Positions 20,472-36,234 of a stretch of 64,000 bases of DNA are shown here, in pieces. This DNA is from Prostheceraeus crozeri. Lineage: Eukaryota; Platyhelminthes; Polycladida; Euryleptidae. The position numbers were made by a program, and so were the translations under genes. Within the stretch, counting starts at the first letter, position 1. The number at the start of each line of letters is the position of its first letter. The stretch spans positions 1 through 64,000 of the forward strand of contig CAJQUW010013641.1 in assembly GCA_907163375.1 (NCBI GenBank). The letters run 5' to 3'. Below the pieces are notes generated by a model. That model did no database searches. It was given only the letters and a program-made list of their open reading frames with translations, and was not told the DNA's origin.

Positions 20472-22778
20472 TGAACTCTCGTTATAAGAATCACTCGTTA
20501 TAAGAATCAAATCCATTTTCCCGAAACATTTCTATGCAACGTCATAAGTTTTCCGCTCGTTATGAGAATAAATATTATGTCACTTTCGTTATAAGAATCA
20601 ATGTCCAAGTAGTCAATAGTGTGAAATACAATGTATTTTGCACTCGTTATAAGAATAAATGAGGACTCACTCTCGCTATAAGAATCAGTGAATGACACTT
20701 CAACTTTCATTGGCTGAAATACTCACCAATGGCGCAATCCTACTTTTTATCGATTAGATTTGCCAATAGACGTCAGATAAAAGCGCCATGATATCGCGAT
20801 TAACCTTGAGACGATGAAATCCAATGAAATCCTCACCAATTACGTTATCCTACTAGACCCATCGATTAGAATTAACAATGTGCGTCATCAAAACAATTCA
20901 TGAGAAAATTCGAATGAGCTCGGTAGTCTACTTATGCGCACGATGGCTACCCGAAGGGGACGTACTGTGAAAGACAAAAGAGCACTGTTAGCGGCTTACG
21001 ATCGACTTCCACAAACAGGACAGCGGTTGGCCGCATCTCATCTACAACTTCAAGGTTTCGAAGTTAATCAACCGTGCCTGTCAAAGATACTCAAAGAACG
21101 AAACACCTTGGATGTATCGAAAGGAAGCGAATGTCGTGCTATGAAAAAGCGCAAAGCTAAGTTTGAAGAAGTCGAAATAGCTTTGGACAAATGGATTTAT
21201 GAAGTTCGTATCACCGGAACACCTATCTCGGGACCTATAATCAAGGCAAAAGCTCGTGAATTTGCGGATCGGTTTGGAATCGAGAATTTCAATTGTTCGG
21301 ATGGATGGTTCACGAATTTGAAGAGTCGATACAACCCTAAATATTCGAAACTTCAGGGTGAAGCCGCTTCAGCTGACAGTGCTAGTAGAGACGAATGGTT
21401 GCTCAATCGCTGGCCTACATTACGCGAAGGTTACGAGAATTATCAAATATGGAACGCTGACAGGACGGGTTTGCTCTTTCGCGCATTACCTGAGCGTACA
21501 TTCGTTCATCCAAGCGAAACCATGACATCTGGTGGAAAGAAGTCAAAAGAGCATCTGACAGTTTTGTTCTGTGATAGTCTTACAGGACAGAAAAGACAAC
21601 CTTTCGTTATAGGCAAGAGCAAGAAACCTCGGTGCTTCAGCGGAGTCCAAGAACTTCCCGTTCGATATCGTGCCAATTCTTCTGCGTGGATGGCTGCTGC
21701 ACTGTTCACAGAGTGGTTAGAGGAGTGGAATGAAGAACTTCGTAGAAAGCGAGAGAAAGCTCTACTTTTTGTGGACAACTGCATGGCTCACTCCGTTCGT
21801 GTAAATCTGGAACACTTAAGGCTTGAGTTCTTACCGGCAAATACAACTTCTATCCTGCAACCACTAGACCAAGGTGTGATACGCGCGTTCAAAGCCCATT
21901 TCCGACGGAACATGGTATCGAATTTGCTACGTTGTATTGATGGTGCAGAAAGCGTTGACTCGGGATCTCTAGTGAAGAAAATCAACATTCTTGATGGCAT
22001 CATCAATCTCAAAGCTTCGTGGACTTCAGTGAGTACCGATACTATCATGAACTGCTGGAGAAACGGTGGATTAATTTCGACATCGACTGACTACGGTGAG
22101 ACTGAAGCTGGTGCTGAACAGGAGCTTCTACCACCGGACGGAATGATGTTGAGTGACTGGAATCATTACGTCGATCTGGATGCTAACATCCCTTCTACAG
22201 AAGTCAACGAGGATATGATAATTGGCGAAGTCATGGATCACAGAATAGGATCATTGTCAGATGATCCACATGAGGAATGTGACGATGAGGCAGTTGAAAT
22301 CCCTACCAGAAGAGAAATGCTGATGATGTTGGACCGACTGAGGTTGGGACTCATGACGCGTGGAGGAGATGACTGCATCCCGGCCCTTAAGAGGATAGAG
22401 GAAGAATTAATCAAACAAACCAGTGAGAGTCTTCACCAGAGTAAGATTTCAGTCTTTTTTAAACGAATTTGAAAAAGAATGTTCCTATTGTCTTCTTGTT
22501 TTCTGTATATATACGTATAACTTGGGTGATAGGAACCACAAGGAAACATCTTATTTAATAGCTCCGTTAGCGTTTATCTATACTGATTGCTAGTAAAGAT
22601 ATAAATAACATCATTGCTACTAATAAAAGGCATGGGTGCTCATAACAATACAAACTCTCGTTATAAGAATAATCAGAACAAAACAGTTATAAGTTATAAG
22701 AACAAGTAATAAGTAATCAGTAAATTATAAGAACAAAACACAGTTTCCCGATGTGATTCTTATATCGAGAGTCCACTG
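20469..22778 (+). mobile_element. pogo/Tigger transposon, full length
   Basis: A 2310-bp element flanked by TA (20467-20468, 22779-22780). Ends are near-identical 25-bp inverted repeats starting cagtgaactctcg on the left and cagtggactctcg on the right (two differences). The left 240 bp holds several extra copies of ctcgttataagaat, and the right end holds two or three more, a subterminal array. The transposase frame is uninterrupted. Everything needed for an autonomous copy appears present. Confidence 0.96.
20934..22472 (+). CDS. pogo/Tigger transposase
   Basis: 512-aa cut-and-paste transposase (Tc1/mariner superfamily, pogo/Tigger group, related to CENP-B and jerky). N-terminal helix-turn-helix (about 12-55), then a CENP-B/Tc5-type DNA-binding region (about 75-140, with SDGWFTNLKSRY), then the DDE_1 catalytic core: D176 in WNADRTGL, D281 in LLFVDNCMAHS, D312 in ILQPLDQGVI, a DD30D arrangement. 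Family members usually read NADETG at the first motif; here Arg replaces Glu after the catalytic Asp. The C-terminal 140 residues are acidic, with a Leu-rich end. ATG at 20934 was chosen; a second ATG at 20943 is equally possible. No stop or frameshift, which implies recent insertion. Confidence 0.95.
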   Translation: MRTMATRRGRTVKDKRALLAAYDRLPQTGQRLAASHLQLQGFEVNQPCLSKILKERNTLDVSKGSECRAMKKRKAKFEEVEIALDKWIYEVRITGTPISGPIIKAKAREFADRFGIENFNCSDGWFTNLKSRYNPKYSKLQGEAASADSASRDEWLLNRWPTLREGYENYQIWNADRTGLLFRALPERTFVHPSETMTSGGKKSKEHLTVLFCDSLTGQKRQPFVIGKSKKPRCFSGVQELPVRYRANSSAWMAAALFTEWLEEWNEELRRKREKALLFVDNCMAHSVRVNLEHLRLEFLPANTTSILQPLDQGVIRAFKAHFRRNMVSNLLRCIDGAESVDSGSLVKKINILDGIINLKASWTSVSTDTIMNCWRNGGLISTSTDYGETEAGAEQELLPPDGMMLSDWNHYVDLDANIPSTEVNEDMIIGEVMDHRIGSLSDDPHEECDDEAVEIPTRREMLMMLDRLRLGLMTRGGDDCIPALKRIEEELIKQTSESLHQSKISVFFKRI

Positions 22779-23648
22779 TATATATAAGAATGTTACGTTC
22801 CTGCCCCACCAAATGTTACGTGTCTGCCCCACTATTACGTTCCTGCCCCACGTCGTCATATCCAACTGACGTGCCTGCCGCACTAGTATACGTACCTGCC
22901 CCACCGGTTTATATAGCCGTTATGCGTCCCTGCCCCACCAAGTGATGCAATACATGTGCATCAGTACTACACAGAGTACTGTTGTAGATATATTTGGATT
23001 CCTAACCCATAAAACCCCCATAACCGTTGTTTTCTGACAAGAAAACACTTAAATAGCACCAAATAAGCCAAATTTGACCCGTTTTACATATTTTTGACAT
23101 ATAAGTCGCCATTTTGAATGTCTGGTCGAACTCTGATTAAAATTCTGATAACATTTTCGGATTCCTAGGCTATGAAAACCCCCAAATCGATGTAAAAGAT
23201 ACAAAAATATTTCATGCCTTATATCAGTGTTCTTCACTGCACCACAAATGTGCAGTAAATAGCATAGGATACCAATCCAGTATTCCAGCCGAAAAATTAC
23301 CGTTTTCTTATATGAAAAAATATATCTATTTTTTTAATTTCATCTAATATCGACACAACTACTATGTGAAGTTGCTATGCAATCCCAATTACCACCTACA
23401 GGCACCTCAGATGAAGTGAACTCCTCGATAAGGCTACAGGCCATTTCTTAATTTTACATGTTTTTGGCCCATGTACATGTATATTAGGGCAAATAATTCT
23501 TAAATTATCAAATGGGAACCCTATTTCAGATGCCCTCTTTCTAATGGCGCTAAAAAAACCGGATCAAAATTTATCAAGATTAAGTAAATACACATTCAAT
23601 TTCAAAAGTATATCAGGTGGGGCAGGTACGTGTGTACCTTATATATAT
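22779..23648. mobile_element. Non-autonomous element with TGCCCCAC repeats
   Basis: Directly abuts the pogo element. Left end (22781-22810) reads tatataagaatg then ttacgttcctgccccacc; right end (23616-23648) is its inverse, ggtggggcaggtacgt then gtgtaccttatata, giving about 30-bp imperfect terminal repeats. The left 160 bp contains six copies of a cctgccccac-like word, five of them preceded by acgt or a variant. No coding region. Family unassigned. Confidence 0.75.
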
Positions 23649-23670
23649 ACCTTATTCTTATATTCTTATA

Positions 23671-25819
23671 CAGGGATGGTCCGCTCCGATGATCAATTTC
23701 TCCCATCACATAATATTGAATTTCTCACATCACAAAATAACAAATCTCTCACATCAAATGATGACGAATTTCTCTCAACGCCGACAACAATGATAAAGTA
23801 ATCAAAACTGTGTTTGAAATACTCATCAATCATACAACAGCACAAGTTTCCTGACATGTCTGTGATTGTCGTAACATTCGTTTTGAAACCAGAAAAAATT
23901 ATTGGGTCCAAATCTTGGACACAGACCCAAGTTGAAATTAAGGCCTGAAGGAGGGAACATTGCGCAAAGTATTATATGCAATTCGAGTAATTTGATAATG
24001 ACTAGCATATAACTTTATTGCAATGGCATGCGAGCATTATGTACTAGTAGGCCTATTATTTGATTATCATATAATGCAGTTTTGTGATATTTATATGAGC
24101 AACCTCATGACTAATTTTCAAACGCAGGCATTCTGAATTTGTCCAACAATATCTAACGATATAAGCTTATTAGCATAGTATATTTAAGCCTGATTGTGTA
24201 ATATCTGCTGGACTATTCATAGATGGTATATTCCAGCGCTTCAGAATATCTACAGACCATGATGTAGCTTCAGTTTACATCCGAACTACAATGCAATTGA
24301 GAGTCATGCTTTTCATCAGTTGTAGTATTTTTCTAACTATAGACTTTTTCAGAAACTTTCTAAAAAACTAGTTCTATTTTAGTCATTTCTATTTGTTCTA
24401 ATAGTAATCTAGTTAGATATATTGATCTGCAATAATTACTGAAGATTCTGAGACAAGTGGAGAGATTCTGCCCCTTGTTCTTTCTTGCTCAGCGATCTTA
24501 CTAAATTAAGCGGTTGGATCGGGTGCTTGACGCTTGGATGACAAATATTTGTATTGCAATCGTTAATAAGACAGGAAACTTGGGTCTGAATGGGTCCGGC
24601 CTCAGTTCCAACAGCGAACAATAAAATTGTTGGATTCGAGACCCAAGTAATCTGCTTCAGACAATTCAAAAGCTCTCATGTAAACCACATTCACTGCAAT
24701 TCTACAACACCCCAATGTTTTGAATATCCTTCACTTGGGTCATAATTTGTCAATAAGGCAACCATCGCTTGGGGTCTTATCAATCGTTGTAGAATTGGTT
24801 CCACTGCTTTTAATTGATTTCCATTTGTTTGTATACCTCTTGATTCAAAAAATTAAATTCATAATGCTGAGACAAAGCACAGAAGAATACTAACGCAATA
24901 CTCAGTGCTGCGTATGCACACACGTTTCAATAGCTTTCTGCAGTGCCCAAACCTACAGGCGCAGTAAACGCACTGGTGACCTCTATTTTCCCCCGACCAT
25001 CGGCTCTGGATCGCCAGACAGATATTCTTCCTCTTCATCACTTACGCCTACACGATGGAATCGTTTATGTCATCTTGTTCATCGCGACAGTGTGCGCAAC
25101 GTTCATTCCACACAGTCTACATTTCCACTGCATGGAGTACTTTCTTCCAGCTAATGCAGTTCTTCATTCAATTTCTCTTTCCGTTAAGAAAACGGACGGA
25201 TTGACTTCAACAAATCATGATAGATAACTCATCACCACTGATCGTAGGGAAGCACGTCTTCGTGATGAAGCAACGCTTCTGTTTTTTTACTCGAGTTTAG
25301 GCTTTCTTGATGAGGATAGTAGCTGTGAAAACACGCTGATGCTGGAAAGAGCGCTAAGGTCGAACTTAAATCCATAGCAAAAAGCAAGGAAACATATCCC
25401 AAATAAGGCTGTTAATTGTATAAAAATCAGGAAATTTTGGTGGGTAATGCTCTGTTCTCAGGTGATGATATGTCCAAATAAAGCTGGGTGTCCTAATTAT
25501 AGCCCCTCCAATATAGGAAGCACGCGGATTTACAGCCTTTTGCAACTTAATATAGGCTGCAAAGGAAAACTGATACTCAACGCATGTGATCAATGGGAGA
25601 AAAAAATTGTGCATTTTGTTGATCATCAACCTCACCATCACGTGCTTTATGATGATTGCAGAGATGTAGATCTGATGCAATGTTTTAATCGGATAGAACT
25701 GAAGCCAGATTTTCTCAAAAAGATACATTTCTCACATATCTTTTCCTGTTTCTCACAATTTCGCACACCCAACTAAATTTCCCACGTTTTTCACATTTCT
25801 CACATGCGGACAATCCCTG
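23671..25819. mobile_element. Element with CAGGGAT ends and TTTCTCACAT repeats
   Basis: Ends cagggatggtccgc and gcggacaatccctg are 14-bp inverted repeats with one difference; both are flanked by ata, a possible 3-bp duplication. Just inside both ends the word tttctcacat and variants occur several times in the same orientation (23697-23780 and 25727-25805). The interior has overlapping open frames (for example 25447-25776) but no recognisable transposase. Family unassigned. Confidence 0.65.
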
Positions 25820-27846
<2,027 letters not shown>

Positions 27847-28071
27847 TCATGAATAGTATAACATTGATTATTGGATTTTTTTCTGTTGGGATGAAATACA
27901 ATTTACCAATATATGTGCAGTTAACACACGAAGAAACAAACATCTTTAGTGATGTTCATGTTATTCGTGACAAGTTGACTTCTGAGCATGTTGAGACAGG
28001 CATTCATGAAGGATGAATGAAAAAGCTACATGTAAATTTCAGTTTTACATGTGTTTTTCAGTAAATTGTCA

Positions 28072-30300
<2,229 letters not shown>

Positions 30301-30309
30301 AAAGATGTA

Positions 30310-30379
30310 CTGCTGGTAGAATGCGAACCTACGATCCCAGGTTAACTAGACCTGTGGTTTACCAACTGAGCTACGATCC
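30310..30379 (-). repeat. tRNA-Thr-like pseudogene or SINE head
   Basis: Read on the minus strand: A box tagctcagttggtaaa, a perfect 5-bp anticodon stem with loop CTAGTTA (anticodon AGT, Thr) and a T arm with ggttcgcattc. The D stem is degraded and the acceptor ends do not pair, so a working tRNA is unlikely. Confidence 0.6.
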
Positions 30380-30757
30380 ATTATACTGGCATTTGTAAGC
30401 GAACTCATTTGTCTTAGAGCCTCATGTTTACGTTTTTTCTGGACGGATCACTTCTAAATTTCAAAATCATGTTTTCCATTTCAGCTTCGTGAGATTGCTC
30501 GAGGAAGATGATGAAGATATCGCTACATCTACCTCGATCGAGGAGGTTGAATCGCGCTCGAAGAGGGCAAAGGTGGTGGAAGGAAGACGTCGAATTACCA
30601 AAGTGAACTATTATAAAGATGGCAAAAAGTGAATTCGAGCAGAGAATGATAAATCTCAAGCTGAAGGAAGCTTATCATGAAAGGAAAATTGACAGCTACC
30701 ATGAACTTCAGTGAAATTTACAAACAAAATATTAATTAGATGTTCTACTGATTAATT

Positions 30758-31310
30758 CAGGGGTTCTCAACCTTTTCATGTTGCGTACCACAAAATAGGA
30801 AATCATAGGATTTTCACCATTCCACGCAGCCCCACCTATAAATATAAAAAAATAACATGCTACTAAAAAACTCAATCCTACCAAAATTAAATTACGCGTA
30901 AAAATATACGAAATTCGTAATTTTATAACAGAAATTTAACGGGGTGTAAATAAGGAAAGCGCAAGGCGCATGAGAACAATTACGAAAAACTATAGGAACC
31001 GTTATTAAATGTGAAGACTGAGTCTGATGCTTTTCAACGGGATCACTGATGCGCGGTTGTGTAACAGCACAAGCCCTATACGCGCACGCGCCCATCAGCT
31101 CGAATCTTTAGGGAGTCGAGCTGGTGGTCGCTTAGCAACGACTGCTTCAAGGCCAGATTATGACAATCCAATGCGGAATGCGCACAAAGCTAACAATTCA
31201 ATTGGCTCATTGACAGGAAAGTAATCAAGTAAAATTGAATTACAGTAAATATTCCATCCTCTGCGTACCCCTCAAAAGTCCTTCGCGTAGCCCCAAGTTG
31301 GGAACCCCTG
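30758..31310. mobile_element. Non-autonomous hAT element
   Basis: A 553-bp element with ends caggggttctcaacc and gttgggaacccctg, a classic hAT (Charlie-type) terminal repeat, flanked by gattaatt (30750-30757) and ggttaatt (31311-31318), an 8-bp target duplication with one change. No coding capacity. Somewhat older than the hAT copy at 18481. Confidence 0.9.
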
Positions 31311-32370
31311 GGTTAATTGCATCTTTCTCCCTTTCGCTACAAAGAAGCGTTAAGATAATTAGATTATCTCGATAGTCAGCTGTTTCACTTTAATGATCCA
31401 TACATAAGAATGAATCATCTGCATCACAATGTCGTGCTTCAAGAAACAAGCTGGCAAATCCCGCTGTTAACGTCCGAAGTGATTACCACATAAATGTACT
31501 CGGGAATGATGACCGAAACACTAATCCGTAAATTGATATAGTGGTTTTAATTTCTTGAGGAGCTTGCTCGTGAAGATGATTCCTTGCTTTCACTCCCTTT
31601 CTTCTGCAAAATACAGTATTTTACATAGGAGCTCAGCAATTCAATGAATAAAATTTAAGAAATTGAACATTCCAATTCAATTGTCACGCACTAAATAGTT
31701 GAAAACTTGATTTCAACTACTTAACTGTTAAATCATATACAAATTAATCTCGGGATACCGTGAGTAAAATCCTGGAATTCGGGGCTTACAAAAATCTATG
31801 GGATCCCGGGATTCCAATGTAAGATGCTGTGGGGTAGCGACTTAGGGCTTGACCCTGGCAATTGAGGCCGATCGCCTGTTAGACTAGTTAATGGTGGCAT
31901 CGGTTTTCAATTGAAGATGCGAGCCTCACGCCACTGGTGCTCAGTATCATATTGACAGTCCTTAATATTTCTAATATTAGTGAAATTCTTGATGAAATAG
32001 ATCCAGACACACATGCGCGGGTGCTATTGATTTAATTGCCATTACTATGAAATTATAAGACAAGATACCATTGAAAAATCTGAGGTCATTATATATTGCA
32101 TAATAATCCGATTTTTTCCATTTTAATTGGATGCCTTCCAGTTCGTATTGAAAATGATCAAGAAAATATTCTTTATAGTCAATAAACTATTGATGAATTT
32201 CGACATCCATGCATATCTTTATGAAACAAACAATAAAGACAAGTCTAGGATAAGCAATCCTAGCTGTTATACACTCCTAATCCCAAAGCCTTGAAAGTCA
32301 GAAAATTGCCAGTTCAGAAAGTTGTACTGCAAGTCAAAATTTACGAAAATCGTTGGTTAGACTATCAATA
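31311..32370. other. AMPK large intron, no gene seen
   Basis: No coding frame or repeat pair recognised. Part may be the 3' flank of the Harbinger remnant that follows on the minus strand. Confidence 0.35.
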
Positions 32371-32371
32371 A

Positions 32372-33184
32372 CTACGAAAAATTTATCTGCACAATCATGC
32401 GACGAATTGCGTTCCCATGCGCATCAGCGCTGTTTGAAGTTTCTTCATTCCTATCTATTTCTTCTATGAATTCGTCTTTTGAAAATGTCTCTCCGTTTAA
32501 CTCTATGGCGATGGTGTGAAACAATGCGCAGGCAACTATAATTGGTTGACAATTTTCCATCACAGTCTTACAATATTTCAATATTGGGAAGCGTCGCTTC
32601 CAAACACCCATACCTCGTTCGACTAGGTTGCGCGTTTTCTTGTGGGCTGAGTTGTACCTCCTTTCGGGTCTATTTGATGGAAAAATAAATAGTGTCATCA
32701 AAAATGAAAGGCAACCGTAACCCGAATCACCCAGCATCCATGAATTCTGAGAAAGATTTTGAGTTTATCATTAAGAGTTTTCGAGTATTCTCGAATCATG
32801 AGCACTACCATACCAACGAAATCGTAGTCCATCATCATTTCCGGTTACGGTACAGTTCTGAATGTGAAGTGTTTGGTTTTTCGATACGTATATGTGTTCA
32901 TCTATAAGTCCTATCACACCGGGAAATGCTGCCATTTCGTGAAATTTAACCTTCTATATGTCTCGTTCTGTGGCAGAAGGAAAACGAATGAAGGACTGAG
33001 ATAGTTTGGCAATTGCATGACTGATTTTGCACACAGTTCGATCGATAGTAGATTGATCAACACCAAATATATATCCATCAATAAGCTGGAAAGCTCCAGT
33101 AGCATAATATCGCAAAGTTACCTGATCCTTCGCTTGGCACCGGTCTGCTTCGATTTGACGCGACATTATCGAGATGAGGATCAA
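32372..33184 (-). pseudogene. PIF/Harbinger transposase remnant (HARBI1-like)
   Basis: Minus-strand remnant of a Harbinger nuclease. The N-terminal part (32954-33184) has LRYYATGAFQ and GVDQSTIDRTVCKISHAI, typical of the HARBI1 DNA-binding half. The catalytic end (32372-32737) has MLGDSGYGCLSFLMT, with one of the DDE acids, RYNSAHKKTRNLVERGMGVWKRRF with the catalytic Glu, and a family-like tail. Between them, in other frames, lie fragments including DGLRFRW and SAHDSRIL. At least two frame changes and stops separate the pieces. Harbinger elements also need a Myb-like partner protein; none was seen nearby. Confidence 0.85.
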
Positions 33185-33339
33185 TAAGAGAAAATATGCA
33201 ATTGACTAGTTTTTGAAAATCGGTATCACTTCCGAAATTCGTCGTCTTTGTAAATCTTCCACGGATCAGTCGTCTATCTGAAACCTGTCACCGATTTCGC
33301 ACAGATCCGATGACTTCCTGCCGATCATACTCTTCGCAA

Positions 33340-33689
33340 CGCATCACTCTAGCCATATTTGTAAAAATTGTTGAGTTCCGATACCACTATTACATACTTT
33401 AGACCTACTACCTTGCAGGATTCTCGGATTAGTATTCATTCCGCGTTGGTACAAACGGCGGATAAGGGCGTAGGAGTTCTCAGAAACTCTCTCTACACGG
33501 GAAGTCTATAATGAAAATGGCTTTCGAAATGTCAAGTCGGGCACTGTTTCTTGGATACGGCTTCATCATATGGGTTGACAATTTAAACCCTTCATCACCC
33601 ACACATACATGTGGTAGTTCCAGATTTCTCGGAGGTGGGTAAAAGCTGCCATTCTTATTCAACTTTCCAATGTTAGATTTCTTGATCAT
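33340..33689 (-). pseudogene. Second Harbinger-type (DDE_4) transposase fragment
   Basis: A 69-aa frame with LPHVCVGDEGFKLSTHMMKPYP, the DE(A/G)F-LLRPYP signature of another DDE_Tnp_4 lineage, followed in a different frame by SRARRVSENSYALI. It differs from the HARBI1-like remnant beside it (which has GDSGYG and NLVERG), so two lineages are represented. Only the C-terminal half is present; broken. Confidence 0.7.
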
Positions 33690-33936
33690 ACCAATATCAC
33701 CTTTATTATTTTCTGTGATCTACTGTGCGAACATGTGTCCAACATCATTGATTTTTATACCATCTTGTGTGCCTTGAGCTGCTCTTCATTTTAACGTATC
33801 GTTCCCAAAATTCCGTGCTGACATTTGGACGTTCGAGCGCTCGACAGTTTGAACGGCTTTGTGACTATTGTTGTGAGGTTATCGCCATTGCCAGATAGCA
33901 GTTCCCCACATCGCTGACATCTTCCCTACGCTGCAC

Positions 33937-36103
33937 ATGCAGACTTCCTGCTTTGTTCATACGCAAGCACAGTACGCAAGTGTATCTGCCGACCGCAATG
34001 TACACATGACCGTGCATCCCACGATGACGTCACGCCTGGTTTATTCGCGCGCCTCTCTCTTGTCTCTCAGATCGAGTGCGTCACCACTCAATCGTAAAGC
34101 CAGGCGTGCTCACTGGTTTTTCGGACTTCTTCGTCATCCACATACAACTTCATCTGCTACGTCAGTAACGCCATCTAAACCATCGACTTATGAGGAAGTC
34201 AATGAAAGACCATCAGACCAGCAAACAAATGTGGGATGGATTAACGTTCAGTCCCTTTCTGATAAAGGGAATACCATACAGACTATAATCAAAGAACAAA
34301 ATCTCGACATCCTGGCCTTGACGGAGACCTGGCTTTCAGCGTGTGACGATATTCGCCTAAACATCGCGACGCCAGACAACTACGCCAGTGTCAATATTCC
34401 TCGCTCAACGGGACGAGGGGGTGGCGTTGCTGTCATCTATCGCCATCTAATGAAGTGTTCTCATATAACTTTGCCACCAACTTCCACGTTTGAAGCAGTC
34501 TGTGTTCGTCTATCTACTCAACGTAATCAGATTGTTCTACTCAACATCTATCGACCTGGCTCTAGCAGACCGCTGCGATCCTTTTTTGAAGAACTTACAT
34601 CAGTGTTTGAGGTCATCGTATTACTCTCTTGCCCCGTCATAGTTGGCGGCGATTTTAATATACATATGCAGAACAATGACAATCCTGATGCGCGTCATCT
34701 TAGCGAGTTACTAACGAGTTTTAACATGAAACAGTATATAAATGGACCGACTCATCGTTGTGGTGGAGCACTTGATCTACTGACTTCGAACTTGAGAACA
34801 TTTCTGTGAAGCCACCTGGTATCATCTCTGATCACTCACTTGTGTGCTGCAGTTTACCTCTTGGCGTTGCGTCAGAACCACCCACAACCCGCCTAGTTAG
34901 ATCGTGGCGGCGAGTCGATCGTGTATCTTTGCGACAAGCGATCTTGGACAGTCCACTGTGTCAGTCTGTTGTTGTCAATAGCGATGTTGATCACTTGACT
35001 GACACATATAACAATGTCCTCCTTGATATATCAGACCGTCTCGCTCCGCTCCACAACGTTCAGGACCGATCAGATCGACGTGCACCGTGGTTCGATGATG
35101 AATGCCGACAGGCTCGTCGTGATTGTCGTCGCCACGAGCAACGCTATCGTCGCAGTGGAAACATGGCCGATCGTGTACAGTGGATTGACCACACGCGACG
35201 TCGTTTACGGTTGTATCGACTTAAGAAAACTGCATATTGGAAAGATAAAGTGCAGCGCGACGGATCTACTCCGGCTAGCTTATGGAGATCGCTCTCTACA
35301 TTAATTGGGAGTGATCGAAGATCTGAGGCGGCTTCCGAATACAGCGCAGATCAATTTCAGTCATTTTTCAAAGAAAAGATTACCAACATCCGAGCAGTTA
35401 CAAAGGACAACCAATCATCATCTGTACCACAGTCAGCCTCAACATGCTTTACAAGTTTTCGTGTAATGAGCGAGGCAGATATTCGCCACGTCATTATGAT
35501 TTCACCCGTCAAATCATGTACTCTTGATCCCATACCGACATTCCTCGTACGTGAATTCATTGACCTTCTCTTACCTTTCATTACCGCCATAGTCAACACT
35601 TCTCTGTCGTGTGGAAAACTACCTAGCAGTCTAAAACTTGCCATTCTGAGACCTTGCCTCAAAAAGACGACTCTTGACCCGACGGATATGGCGAACTACA
35701 GACCAATATCAAATTTTCCATTGTCAAAAATCATCGAACATGCTGTTGCTCAACAGATCAATGCCTATCTTATTGAGGAAAACCTTCTACCACGGTGCCA
35801 ATCAGCCTACAGAAAATTTCATTCAACCGAAACGGCCTTGCTACGAGTTACATCGGATGCTCTCACTGCTGCTGACGATCGATGTGTGACACTCCTGAGC
35901 CTGCTCGACATGTCAGCTGCGTTTGACTGTGTCGATCACGAGCTACTACTCCTTCGACTTGAAAACCAATTTGGTTTTAAATCCGAAGTTCTCCGCTGGG
36001 TGACATCTTTCCTAACGAACCGTTTGGAACGGTTTCAAACATCCAATTCAGTATCAACCACACAGCAAATGTGTCAAGGCATCCCCCAAGGCTCAGTCTT
36101 AGG
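33937..36103 (+). pseudogene. LINE A (CR1/L2 group): endonuclease and RT, 5' part
   Basis: Non-LTR retrotransposon open frames on the plus strand. First frame (33937-34809): APE-type endonuclease with INVQSLSDK, LTETWLS, GRGGGVAVIY, IVGGDFN and a disease-typical run of catalytic Glu/Asp/Asn, ending before SDHS. The SDHS motif (IISDHSLVCC) is in the next frame (34806 on), so there is one frameshift at about 34800. The second frame continues through the connector into the RT: ANYRPISN, LLDMSAAFDCVDHELLL (motif A) and GIPQGSVLG (motif B), where LINE B interrupts it at 36104. Probably 5'-complete or nearly so for the endonuclease; ATG 33937 taken as first in frame. Confidence 0.92.
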
Positions 36104-36234
36104 TATGTATTGTATTGTATTCACGACATGTGACATGCATGTGACTAATCTAAATACAGTAAATTCAAACGAACAAACTAGAAAACATGGAGTAAAAAAA
36201 GGAAACTAAGATAGAGTGAACTTGGAAAGTCAAG

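Noticed and set aside
30310-30379. Functional tRNA-Thr(AGT) gene
   Set aside because: Anticodon arm and T arm are good, but the acceptor stem does not pair and the D stem is degraded.
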